From IMG/VR virus record IMGVR_UViG_3300032579_000020, positions 1 through 52,751 of that record: a stretch of 52,751 nucleotides of DNA. The stretch is one strand, 5' to 3'. This document shows positions 28,410-34,890 of the stretch, piece by piece. Source of the stretch: a virus. Every line of letters starts with the position of its first letter. Position 1 is the stretch's first letter. A program made the translations under genes and the position numbers. The notes under the pieces are model-generated. The model saw only the letters and a list, made by a program, of their open reading frames with translations, did no database searches and was not told where the DNA came from.

Positions 28410-29096
28410 ATGATTAAGATTCGACCATTGGATATTGCTAAGTGCACGAAGCAAGAGTTGACGTACCTAGCCACTCATCGGTGTAAGCACGGCCATTCCT
28501 ACCTGTCTCACTATACATGCTGGCAGAAGGAACGAGACAATCAGAAAGCTGAACGCATCGGCTTCCTTGATATCGAGACGAGTGACCTTAACGCCGCGCA
28601 CGGCGTCTGTCTCTCATATGCCATCAAGGAACTAGGCGGTAAGGTTGTTGGTAGAACGCTTCGCCCTGACGAGGTTAAGACAGGAACATACGACCTAGAC
28701 CTGATGCGCGAGTGCGTTCGTGATATGGTATCATTCGACAGGCTTGTTGGATATTACTGCATTGACAGGCGTTTTGATCTGCCGTTCCTTCGTTCTCGCT
28801 GCCTAAAGAATCGCGTGTGGTTTCCGAAGTATAAGGACATCGTTGTTAGCGACTGCTACTCGATGGCAAAGAACAAGCTCAAGCTTCGCAGCAACAGGCT
28901 ACAGGCTGTCTGTGAGTTCCTTGATATCCCGAGCAAGGCACATAAGCTTGACCCTCAAAACTGGCTAAGGTGTTTGGCTGGCGATCAGGACGCACTCAAC
29001 TATGTCTGGACGCACAACGTCGAGGATGTTGAGTCTACAGAGGAAGTATGGCGGCGGTTGGTTGAGTTCCAAGCTCCGTCTAAAGTAAGCATCTAA
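28410..29096 (+). CDS. DnaQ-like 3'-5' exonuclease, 228 aa
   Basis: FLDIETSDLNA gives the Exo I D-x-E pair, DRLVGYYCIDRRFDLPFL the Exo II region with its Asp, and HNVEDVESTEEVW the Exo III end with Asp. This is the RNase H-like exonuclease fold of predicted exonucleases found in phages. The first 50 residues hold CKHGHSYLSHYTCW, possibly a zinc knuckle. Without a phage polymerase it may act in repair, host DNA breakdown or with the host polymerase. Confidence 0.82.
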   Translation: MIKIRPLDIAKCTKQELTYLATHRCKHGHSYLSHYTCWQKERDNQKAERIGFLDIETSDLNAAHGVCLSYAIKELGGKVVGRTLRPDEVKTGTYDLDLMRECVRDMVSFDRLVGYYCIDRRFDLPFLRSRCLKNRVWFPKYKDIVVSDCYSMAKNKLKLRSNRLQAVCEFLDIPSKAHKLDPQNWLRCLAGDQDALNYVWTHNVEDVESTEEVWRRLVEFQAPSKVSI

Positions 29097-29105
29097 TCCG
29101 CTATA

Positions 29106-29184
29106 CCGAGTAGGCTCGGAACAAGGTGTGGGGCCAGCAAGTTGAAACGCTTTCCAAGCGTGGAGACCTCTACTGGCCTCTTTT
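29106..29184 (+). terminator. Double hairpin with U tract, terminator or small RNA
   Basis: CCGAG-TAGG-CTCGG (29106-29119) is followed by GGGGCCAG (29130-29137) pairing with 29173-29180, enclosing ACGCTT-TCC-AAGCGT (29147-29161), and then TTTTCT. It fills the gap after the exonuclease gene and may end transcription or be a stable small RNA. Confidence 0.55.
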
Positions 29185-29189
29185 CTATT

Positions 29190-29375
29190 ATGAACGAACA
29201 GATATACGAAGAAGATGTGCAGGGTATTGTTCTGACTGCTATTGACACGGTAGAGCGCGAGCTTCAGAAGCTTGGCATTAAGCTAACCACAAAAGACAAT
29301 GATGCAATCTATGATGCTCTGTTGCTTCCGGTAGAGATGGCGGCAGGTCAACCACTGTACAGGAATCAAAACTGA
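29190..29375 (+). CDS. Hypothetical protein, 61 aa
   Basis: MNEQIYEEDVQGIVLTAIDTVERELQ then a second helix. Helical, acidic, no known family. An upstream frame from 29142 runs through the hairpin and is rejected. TGA overlaps the next ATG by one base. Confidence 0.6.
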   Translation: MNEQIYEEDVQGIVLTAIDTVERELQKLGIKLTTKDNDAIYDALLLPVEMAAGQPLYRNQN

Positions 29376-29560
29376 TGATTACTGTAGAAATTGAATATAC
29401 GAACCAGACTGTGTATAAAGATTTCGTTGATTGGGATGCAGCGTGCGACTACTGCCGAAGAGACGGCGACCACTGCTTGGACTGGAACATCGTTAAAGAT
29501 CATGGAGAACAAACAGACCGAAGGCTACATCTGGCAAACGTGCGACGCGTGTCACCTTGA
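29375..29560 (+). CDS. Hypothetical protein, 61 aa
   Basis: MITVEIEYTNQTVYKDF, then CDYC and HCLDW, a possible single metal site. The end is basic. The next gene starts inside it. Confidence 0.55.
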   Translation: MITVEIEYTNQTVYKDFVDWDAACDYCRRDGDHCLDWNIVKDHGEQTDRRLHLANVRRVSP

Positions 29561-29651
29561 GTTTCCGGTAAGCATGATGCACTGGATTGCAGAGGGTGAC
29601 ATGCTGGTGTGTGAACGGTGTGAAGGAATTGCTATTATATGGACAAGCTGA
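29502..29651 (+). CDS. Small zinc-ribbon protein, 49 aa
   Basis: MENKQTEGYIWQTCDACHLE then VCERCEGIA, one four-Cys ribbon. Overlaps the upstream gene by 59 bases and the next by 13. A TCATGGAG context gives the start. Confidence 0.55.
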   Translation: MENKQTEGYIWQTCDACHLEFPVSMMHWIAEGDMLVCERCEGIAIIWTS

Positions 29652-29947
29652 TAGTAAAAACAATCCGTCGTGAGAACGGTGTCATAGAGAACATCTGCAA
29701 GTGTGGCGTTGGACACCCTGCGTTTGGTAGCGCAGACTACTTGTGGAGAGTTTCGCCTGAGTATAAAGAAGGTGAAGACAATCCACTTGGCGTTCACGGA
29801 TGCTGTGGCTGCTGCGCTAGCAAGGACTGGAAGATTGAAGACATGCGTGCCGGTATAACAATAGGTAACGTTTACCTTATCAGATTGCAGAACTCGCTAA
29901 AGGCGCTTAGGGCGTACAACTTCGGTAACTTATTCGGTGGAGCATAA
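29639..29947 (+). CDS. Hypothetical Cys-rich protein, 102 aa
   Basis: MDKLIVKTIRRENG, CKCGVGHP, then CCGCC and a helical end. Probably binds zinc. Function is unknown. Confidence 0.65.
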   Translation: MDKLIVKTIRRENGVIENICKCGVGHPAFGSADYLWRVSPEYKEGEDNPLGVHGCCGCCASKDWKIEDMRAGITIGNVYLIRLQNSLKALRAYNFGNLFGGA

Positions 29948-30235
29948 ATGGAAATCGAACAACGAGTAATAGCAAAGATTGAGAAGCGTCGTGATGTAGG
30001 CAGGAAGAAGTACGGTGTTACTATGGAGCGCACCGATGTAGACTTCCAGACATGGCTACAACACGCTCAGGACGAGGCGCTAGACTTCGCCATCTATCTT
30101 GAGAAGATGATTAGGATGAACGAGAAACCGGAGTTGCATGATGCTGCTCCAGTAAAAGAGGAAACTTATGGCGGATGGTTCTGGTGCGCGGTGTGCGGGA
30201 GAGTCCACTACAACGGATTATTTTGCACAAAATGA
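29948..30235 (+). CDS. Phage helical protein of the RRDxGRxKYG type with zinc knuckle, 95 aa
   Basis: KRRDVGRKKYGVTMERTD and WLQHAQDEALDFAIYLEKMI are typical of a common phage family whose helices resemble MazG-like pyrophosphohydrolases. The last 20 residues add CAVCGRVHYNGLFC, a zinc knuckle. Enzymatic activity is not shown. Confidence 0.6.
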   Translation: MEIEQRVIAKIEKRRDVGRKKYGVTMERTDVDFQTWLQHAQDEALDFAIYLEKMIRMNEKPELHDAAPVKEETYGGWFWCAVCGRVHYNGLFCTK

Positions 30236-30254
30236 ATCAGCCGAGCGTCAGGTG

Positions 30255-30422
30255 ATGATCGGCAAGATTCTGTGGGTAGAACAGGGAAACGCACTTGAAG
30301 TCAACAAGGCAACGCTGGTCCTTGGTTTCAAGAAGGCGTGGTATCTGATGGAGAATGAAGACATCAAGCGGCTATTAGCCATGCTTGAGAAGAAAGGTTT
30401 AGTTAATGGAACAGTGGCTTAA
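30255..30422 (+). CDS. Hypothetical protein, 55 aa
   Basis: MIGKILWVEQGNALEV, then helical EDIKRLLAMLEKK. A longer frame from 30168 overlaps the upstream gene. A GTG three bases earlier is an alternative start. It overlaps the next gene by 17 bases. Confidence 0.5.
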   Translation: MIGKILWVEQGNALEVNKATLVLGFKKAWYLMENEDIKRLLAMLEKKGLVNGTVA

Positions 30423-30699
30423 AGTACATATTGAGTGGAGTCGTAAGACGTTTGGTGAAGGTATGCGTACGCTTGGCCTGTGCAAGCATATCGCAAGTGA
30501 ACTGGAAGAGATTAAGAAGGCACCTAAAGACCTAGAGGAATGGATAGATGTTCTTGTCTTGGGGTTCGATGGCGCTTGGCGGGCGGGATACACGCCAAAG
30601 GAAATCATTGCTATGCTTGAGTTTAAGCAGGCCAAGAACATGAAGCGAGAGTATCCGAAACCGACCAGCGAGGATGAGCCTAGCTTCCACAAGAAATAA
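30406..30699 (+). CDS. DUF550 dATP/dGTP pyrophosphohydrolase-like protein
   Basis: HIEWSRKTFGEGMRTLG, HIASELEEIKKAPKDLEEWIDV, FDGAWRAGYTPKEII and FKQAKNMKREYP follow the DUF550 consensus almost throughout. Members have a MazG-like four-helix fold with the E-x2-E and E-x2-D metal ligands visible here. They split deoxynucleoside triphosphates to monophosphate and pyrophosphate. No PurZ-like gene is present, so a 2-aminoadenine genome is not indicated; a role in nucleotide pool control is more likely. Confidence 0.85.
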   Translation: MEQWLKVHIEWSRKTFGEGMRTLGLCKHIASELEEIKKAPKDLEEWIDVLVLGFDGAWRAGYTPKEIIAMLEFKQAKNMKREYPKPTSEDEPSFHKK

Positions 30700-30700
30700 T

Positions 30701-31543
30701 ATGGCAACACGTTATCTAAACAGCAGTGAAGGTGGTTCCCACTGGTATCGCGCTGACGGGACACCACAGTATGAAACGCCATCAGCGGACGGCAAGAAGA
30801 TGGTCGGAACAACTCTTGCACACGCGAGGAAGTTTAAGCTTCTCCCGTCTGTGACCACCATCACTAGCATCCGTAACAAGCGCGAACTGAACAACTGGAT
30901 TAAAGAGCAGGCCATCCTTGCCGCACTTACAACAGAGCGCATGGAACACGAAGCAGAACTTGACTTCGTTAGGCGTATCAATACAGAGTCAGAGAAGCAG
31001 GGTAAGGACGCGGCAGAACAAGGGGCAAGGATTCATGCAGTACTCGAAGCATACTTCGGGAACGCCGTCGAACCGGATGGTGGAGATGCTGTTGGCGTTG
31101 CAGCGGTTGTTGGAATGCAGCGCATCCTTACAGACCTTGAACTCGATGTACTGTCCTGTGAGACTCCGTTTGGCAATCCTACCGAAGGTTATGCGGGCTG
31201 CGTTGATATGCACTGCGTTCGACGCACTGATAAGAAACCGTTTGTTCTGGACTTTAAAACCAAGGATGGACTTGATAGGTTCACGGACAAGTATGGCAGG
31301 CCAACAATCCCGAAGTACATGATTGACTACGGTATTCAGGGTGCTGCGTACATTCGTGGCTCTGGTAGGTTCGGGGCTACATTCGTAACCGTACCTATTG
31401 ACCGCTCTACGGGTAACTGCATGGCGATTGCTTGGGATGACAAGGAGATCGAACGGTGCGACAAGATATTCACACTAGAGAAGGAACTGTGGTTCCTGTG
31501 CAATAACTATGACCCGCGTGGCATACAGGAGGATGGAGCATGA
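30701..31543 (+). CDS. RecB/Cas4-like PD-(D/E)XK nuclease, 280 aa
   Basis: TTLAHARKFKLLPSVTTI, then EQGARIHAVLEAYF (motif His), ETPFGNPTEGYAGCVDM and FVLDFKTKDG give the E, D and D-x-K residues of the nuclease core; YGIQGAAYIRG supplies the Q motif. It fits phage recombination or end-processing exonucleases. The last large gene of the rightward arm. ATG 30701 starts the recognised domain. Confidence 0.83.
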   Translation: MATRYLNSSEGGSHWYRADGTPQYETPSADGKKMVGTTLAHARKFKLLPSVTTITSIRNKRELNNWIKEQAILAALTTERMEHEAELDFVRRINTESEKQGKDAAEQGARIHAVLEAYFGNAVEPDGGDAVGVAAVVGMQRILTDLELDVLSCETPFGNPTEGYAGCVDMHCVRRTDKKPFVLDFKTKDGLDRFTDKYGRPTIPKYMIDYGIQGAAYIRGSGRFGATFVTVPIDRSTGNCMAIAWDDKEIERCDKIFTLEKELWFLCNNYDPRGIQEDGA

Positions 31544-31761
31544 CACACCCGAGAGGTTGTTACGTAGAACTTGTTGACGGCAGGACGGCCTGCTACGGAA
31601 GGAGTCGAACCGCGAATGGAATCAAGCTGCACGAAATCTCGATCAATGGCGGAGGAATCGCAGTCGTCGGGGAAAACGAAATCAAGTCGGTTGACGACTC
31701 GCGTCCTGGGTGGTGCGACGCGGAAACGCACGCGCTCCATCAAGAGCAGCGAGCTTTATGA
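31540..31761 (+). CDS. Hypothetical protein, 73 aa
   Basis: MTHPRGCYVELVDGRT; all-beta, like small barrel proteins. ATGA overlap at both ends. Unknown. Confidence 0.6.
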   Translation: MTHPRGCYVELVDGRTACYGRSRTANGIKLHEISINGGGIAVVGENEIKSVDDSRPGWCDAETHALHQEQRAL

Positions 31762-31973
31762 AGACCTATCAGCAAATGAACCATCCCTTAGGGTATACAA
31801 ACGGAAAGCAAAACTACTCGGAGCAAGAAGTCATTGACTTAATCACTCTGATTGATAGTTGCTTTACGACTGTAGAGATCGCGCCCTGTCCGTTCCCTGC
31901 TCAAAGGAAGTGGCAAGAGTGGTGGACGCGAAGGGCTAGAGAGTTGGTTCCACAGATTCCGGCAGACTACTAG
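31758..31973 (+). CDS. Hypothetical protein, 71 aa
   Basis: MKTYQQMNHPLGYTNG then EQEVIDLITLIDSCF and WQEWWTRRARELV. Helical. Last gene of the rightward arm; the convergent terminator follows 30 bases on. Confidence 0.6.
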   Translation: MKTYQQMNHPLGYTNGKQNYSEQEVIDLITLIDSCFTTVEIAPCPFPAQRKWQEWWTRRARELVPQIPADY

Positions 31974-32002
31974 AAGCGTTCGTTAGGCAAGTGTTCTACT
32001 CC

Positions 32003-32051
32003 AAGCGCGGCGGTTAATCCTCTTCGGAGGGTTTTCCGCTGCGCTTTTTTT
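32003..32051 (+). terminator. Terminator of the rightward arm at the convergence point
   Basis: AAGCGCGGCGG (32003-32013) pairs with CCGCTGCGCTT (32036-32046) with one G-U. An inner stem AATCCTC/GAGGGTT has a TTCG loop, and seven Ts follow. The very stable loop and long stem make it strong on the plus strand. The opposite strand lacks a long T run. Confidence 0.85.
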
Positions 32052-32148
32052 GTCTCTTGGTATCAACTGGTTCTACGTCCTTAGAGCCACAAACAGGACA
32101 CTCCCACCCGCTACTAAACACTTCACCGCATTCGCACGACCATTGCAT
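32014..32148 (-). CDS. Zinc-ribbon protein, 44 aa, last gene of the leftward arm
   Basis: MQWSCECGEVFSSGWECPVCG holds the four Cys; a basic tail (KRQKKRSGK) follows. Its ATG comes one base after the TGA of the DUF1353 gene, so the two are likely coupled. The last codons and stop lie inside the rightward terminator hairpin. Confidence 0.6.
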   Translation of the reverse strand: MQWSCECGEVFSSGWECPVCGSKDVEPVDTKRQKKRSGKPSEED

Positions 32149-32149
32149 A

Positions 32150-32560
32150 TCAAGTCAATGAGGCGTAAGCCGCACCCTCCGCAATACTGGCCTTAGTGTG
32201 CCAAGCCCACGTTGTAATCCACCCGAAGTAATGTACTGCCTTGTAGAACGTCTCAGCCTTATCCATAGCGATAGGACCATTAAGGTCTAGAAGGCATTTA
32301 AACTCTTGGTCGCATTCATCCCTAGTAAGCAGTTCCGCCTCGTACAAGGCGTCGTGACACAGGGCTGGTGCCATGTAGTTAGGGTCGAACGGAGCACCAA
32401 CCAAAGACCAAAGGCATCTAGGAATAGAAGCGCCATCAGTGGTGAACCCAGCCTGAATAGTAAGAGTTTTGCCAGACACCGGAAGAACAATGCTGTAGAC
32501 CTCATCTACAACGCACAGTTCTGTACCCGGCACAGGAGACATCTTTGGTTGCTTAATCAT
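32150..32560 (-). CDS. DUF1353-family phage protein, 136 aa
   Basis: FTTDGASIPRCLWSLVGAPFDPNYMAPALCHDALYEA is the core of DUF1353, with the conserved D-G-A-S-I-P and H-D-x-L-Y. The family is widespread near the ends of late operons and often near lysis or tail genes; its biochemistry is not established. A C-terminal helix (YFGWITTWAWHTKA) could sit at a membrane. Confidence 0.85.
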   Translation of the reverse strand: MIKQPKMSPVPGTELCVVDEVYSIVLPVSGKTLTIQAGFTTDGASIPRCLWSLVGAPFDPNYMAPALCHDALYEAELLTRDECDQEFKCLLDLNGPIAMDKAETFYKAVHYFGWITTWAWHTKASIAEGAAYASLT

Positions 32561-32563
32561 GGC

Positions 32564-33568
32564 TTACTTCCATTGACCGCAGCCGCACTGATAACCTTTT
32601 GCAGTGAGTCTAGCCGTGATAGCAAGTCTGTCTGCATCCGACTCAGCATACCACTCACCAGCCCAAGTATTCTTTGCTCCAACGAGGGCAGCAATAGAAT
32701 CAAGTTCTGAGATATAAGCAGCACTAGTTGCATCAGTAAGTGCTTCATTAATAGGGTGACCATCTGTTTCCTTCCATAGCTGAATGTTGGCATCCGACGC
32801 GTGAACCTGCTTTAAGAAGTCTAGACTGGCGCTTCCAGCGATAACAGGAGCATCTGCACCAGCATACTTGCGTACAATGTTGGCAATCTGTACAACCTGA
32901 GCTACCGATAGATTGCGGTTGCACTCTAGGCCAATAAGATACAACGGTGTAATACCGCGAGAACCCTTGTAGCAGCTAACTACGTACTTGATAAATGCGT
33001 CCATGCCGCTCATTGGGATTGTCATTTCAGGGCTGTCGGTAAGCACGTTGATGAAGTAGAACGGAGAGCCACAGGCATGAACCAACCATACAGCCGAGTT
33101 CTCGTCCGATGGAACATGGGTAACTCCATCCTCTTCCACTGTATCGCAGGTGAAGCAGGCAAACGCCGTACTCATATCCTTGAGCTTATCAGCAAAGGCA
33201 ATCATGGCATTACCTCCCCACTTGGCGATTGCTGTTGGCAGGTATCGGCGGTAGTCATTCTCGTAAGACGTTCCGGCACACCTGAAGTAAGCCTGCGTGC
33301 TGTCAGGCCAAGGCGGTCCCATAGTGACCCACGTAGACTGTGGAACAGCAGGCGGGCAGAACATGACGCCACGAACTAGTCCTGTATTCTGGACCACTAC
33401 AGGAGATGCCACAGGTGCAACAGGGGGCGTCGGAGCAACCGGAACGACTACTGGTGCCACCGGATTAACAGGAGCCGCCTCAGGGGCAGCAGGGCCGTTA
33501 TCCTTATTGCTGAATAGATTCTCCACCCAATCCCTAATGCTATAGAACCAGCTAGATACTTTGCTCAT
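32564..33568 (-). CDS. Probable TIM-barrel (glycosidase-like) protein with Pro/Ala linker, 334 aa
   Basis: Residues 1-25 are a polar, amphipathic start (MSKVSSWFYSIRDWVENLF), residues 28-62 a Pro/Ala/Val linker. The rest alternates strands and helices in the manner of a TIM barrel, with GLECNRNLS and AGEWYAES offering candidate acidic residues. Ending CGCGQWK. Position in the tail/lysis end suggests a cell-wall or capsule enzyme, either virion-borne or an endolysin. I do not recognise the exact family. Confidence 0.5.
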   Translation of the reverse strand: MSKVSSWFYSIRDWVENLFSNKDNGPAAPEAAPVNPVAPVVVPVAPTPPVAPVASPVVVQNTGLVRGVMFCPPAVPQSTWVTMGPPWPDSTQAYFRCAGTSYENDYRRYLPTAIAKWGGNAMIAFADKLKDMSTAFACFTCDTVEEDGVTHVPSDENSAVWLVHACGSPFYFINVLTDSPEMTIPMSGMDAFIKYVVSCYKGSRGITPLYLIGLECNRNLSVAQVVQIANIVRKYAGADAPVIAGSASLDFLKQVHASDANIQLWKETDGHPINEALTDATSAAYISELDSIAALVGAKNTWAGEWYAESDADRLAITARLTAKGYQCGCGQWK

Positions 33569-33576
33569 TGTTTTCC

Positions 33577-33858
33577 TTATTTAAGTTTGGCAGACACAGA
33601 AGGCGCGACGCCAGTAATGGAGTTGCCATTACCAGCGCTGTTGTTGTTACCAGCCGAGATGCCGGTTAGAGAGTCTGCAAGCTTTGCAGTAAGAGGAACG
33701 CTCTCTGTAATAACCATGTTTGAGCTAGATTGCTCGTGGAACTGCACTCCAACCTTCTGAGCCATAGGGGCATATACAACAGTGCATCCGGCGAACGGCT
33801 GCATAACGGGGCAGCTAGCCATCAGTAGAAGTGCGAGAAATAAAAGTTTGTTTTTCAT
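33577..33858 (-). CDS. Small secreted or lipoprotein-like protein, 93 aa
   Basis: MKNKLLFLALLLMASC is a signal sequence with a Cys at 16 in a weak lipobox (M-A-S-C). The mature part is polar, Ser/Asn-rich with a GNNNSAGNGNS stretch. It is coupled to the membrane protein upstream (ATGA). It might be an Rz1-like spanin partner or an adsorption-blocking lipoprotein; neither is shown. Confidence 0.6.
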   Translation of the reverse strand: MKNKLLFLALLLMASCPVMQPFAGCTVVYAPMAQKVGVQFHEQSSSNMVITESVPLTAKLADSLTGISAGNNNSAGNGNSITGVAPSVSAKLK

Positions 33859-34112
33859 GTTGCTTTGAATAAGTGAACGAATGCAACGCCAAGTCCAGAA
33901 AGAAGCGCCGCCACTAGTATTGAGCCAAGAATATACTTACAGGCGTTGACAAACGTCTCTACCTGTTTAAGCCTTACGGTGATCGCTGGCTCACCATTGC
34001 CAACCAGAAGAACCTTGTGCATTTCGTGGCACATTGCCTCGATGTTGTCTATCTGGTAAGCCTTGCTGCAATTACCGTGCTCGTCGTGTGACATGGTTTC
34101 TTTCGGGGCCAT
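33855..34112 (-). CDS. Membrane protein, possible holin, 85 aa
   Basis: The N-terminal 55 residues are polar and helical with two Cys and several His. Residues about 59-80 (YILGSILVAALLSGLGVAFVHLF) are one membrane helix. This N-in or N-out single-pass layout resembles XhlA-type phage proteins. It lies beside the signal-bearing protein and near the glycosidase-like gene. Confidence 0.55.
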   Translation of the reverse strand: MAPKETMSHDEHGNCSKAYQIDNIEAMCHEMHKVLLVGNGEPAITVRLKQVETFVNACKYILGSILVAALLSGLGVAFVHLFKAT

Positions 34113-34192
34113 ACAGCACCACTATTTACTTGGTTGTCTGTTCTTGCTGCGCCAGCGAAGTAAGCAAGATGCGTGTGGTTTGATAGTTCATG

Positions 34193-34400
34193 TCACGGCC
34201 CCGCCGAGATGGAGAGCACGCTGGCGTTGCTCCAGAGCGCTCCCTTGATGTGGGGATCGGCATTGGTCAGGTTTTGCAGGATGTACTGCGCCGCGTTGAG
34301 CGCAATCGAGTTGGTCACCGCGTTCGTGCTCGCGCCGTTGGCCGAGAGCATCCAGCCGCGCGGGGAGTTCGTCGCCGACGCGCCAAACGGGATTGCTCAT
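34193..34400 (-). CDS. Frameshifted or short protein with an ADPHIKG ... SAG C-terminus
   Basis: The most protein-like frame here reads MLSANGASTNAVTNS from ATG 34351 to the stop at 34193 (52 residues). The same frame is open upstream to 34400, but the ATG there is in another frame. Moving +1 after the fourth codon (ATG AGC AAT CCC G) would join MSNP to FGASATNSPRG. The ATG at 34400 overlaps the upstream stop (ATGA), so it is a good start. Either a programmed +1 shift at CCC-G, a one-base insertion, or a sequencing error is present. Staying in the ATG frame gives 70 residues of Arg/Gln/His-rich, unlikely protein. Confidence 0.45.
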
Positions 34401-34498
34401 AATGCCCCCATGCGTTGCACCCAATGAAACATGAGCACCGCGCACACCGCGGCAAGGGCAACGGTCGCGAGATAGAACGCTGTATCCGCGCGGCTCAT
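34397..34498 (-). CDS. Single-pass membrane peptide, 33 aa
   Basis: MSRADTAFYLATVALAAV followed by CAVLMFHWVQRMGAL; one hydrophobic helix. It overlaps both neighbours by four bases (ATGA). It may be a small holin or tail-associated membrane peptide; unknown. Confidence 0.55.
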   Translation of the reverse strand: MSRADTAFYLATVALAAVCAVLMFHWVQRMGAL

Positions 34499-34881
34499 GG
34501 CGCGGGTTCCTGCGCGTCTTTGGCTTCCTCTGCCGCCTTGGCCTCGGCGTCAAGCTGCGCCTGCGTTCGGGTGTCGCCCGCGAATGCGTACAGGCCCGCG
34601 AGTGCCACGGCGGTCATGGCCTGCGTGCGCGTCATGCCCGCTCCCTGCGGCGTCGCCAAGAAGGCGTCAATCTGCGCATCGGGAATTGTCACCTGCTCAT
34701 AGCGTCGCACGATGCCGCCCGCGCTTTGGATCTTCAGCGGCGCAACGTTGCCATCCGCTGAAACTCCGAACACTTGGAATGTCCATTCGCCGCGTGTGGG
34801 GTTGTAGGTGATCTGGTCGTCGGGCACTTGCACAGCGACCACCGGCGGGGCGGGGATTGGTTGCGGGAGTTGGATTTGCAT
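34495..34881 (-). CDS. Tail-fibre-associated hypothetical protein, 128 aa
   Basis: Begins with a Pro/Gln/Val-rich segment (MQIQLPQPIPAPP), then a beta part (YNPTRGEWTFQVFGV) and a helical, Ala/Glu-rich end. High-GC like the fibre gene's central part. It could be a fibre chaperone or cap; that is inferred from position. Confidence 0.6.
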   Translation of the reverse strand: MQIQLPQPIPAPPVVAVQVPDDQITYNPTRGEWTFQVFGVSADGNVAPLKIQSAGGIVRRYEQVTIPDAQIDAFLATPQGAGMTRTQAMTAVALAGLYAFAGDTRTQAQLDAEAKAAEEAKDAQEPAP

Positions 34882-34890
34882 TTGTGCTCC

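Noticed and set aside
30406-30699. 2-aminoadenine (Z) genome pathway
   Set aside because: The DUF550 enzyme is compatible, but no PurZ-like synthetase or specialised polymerase is present.
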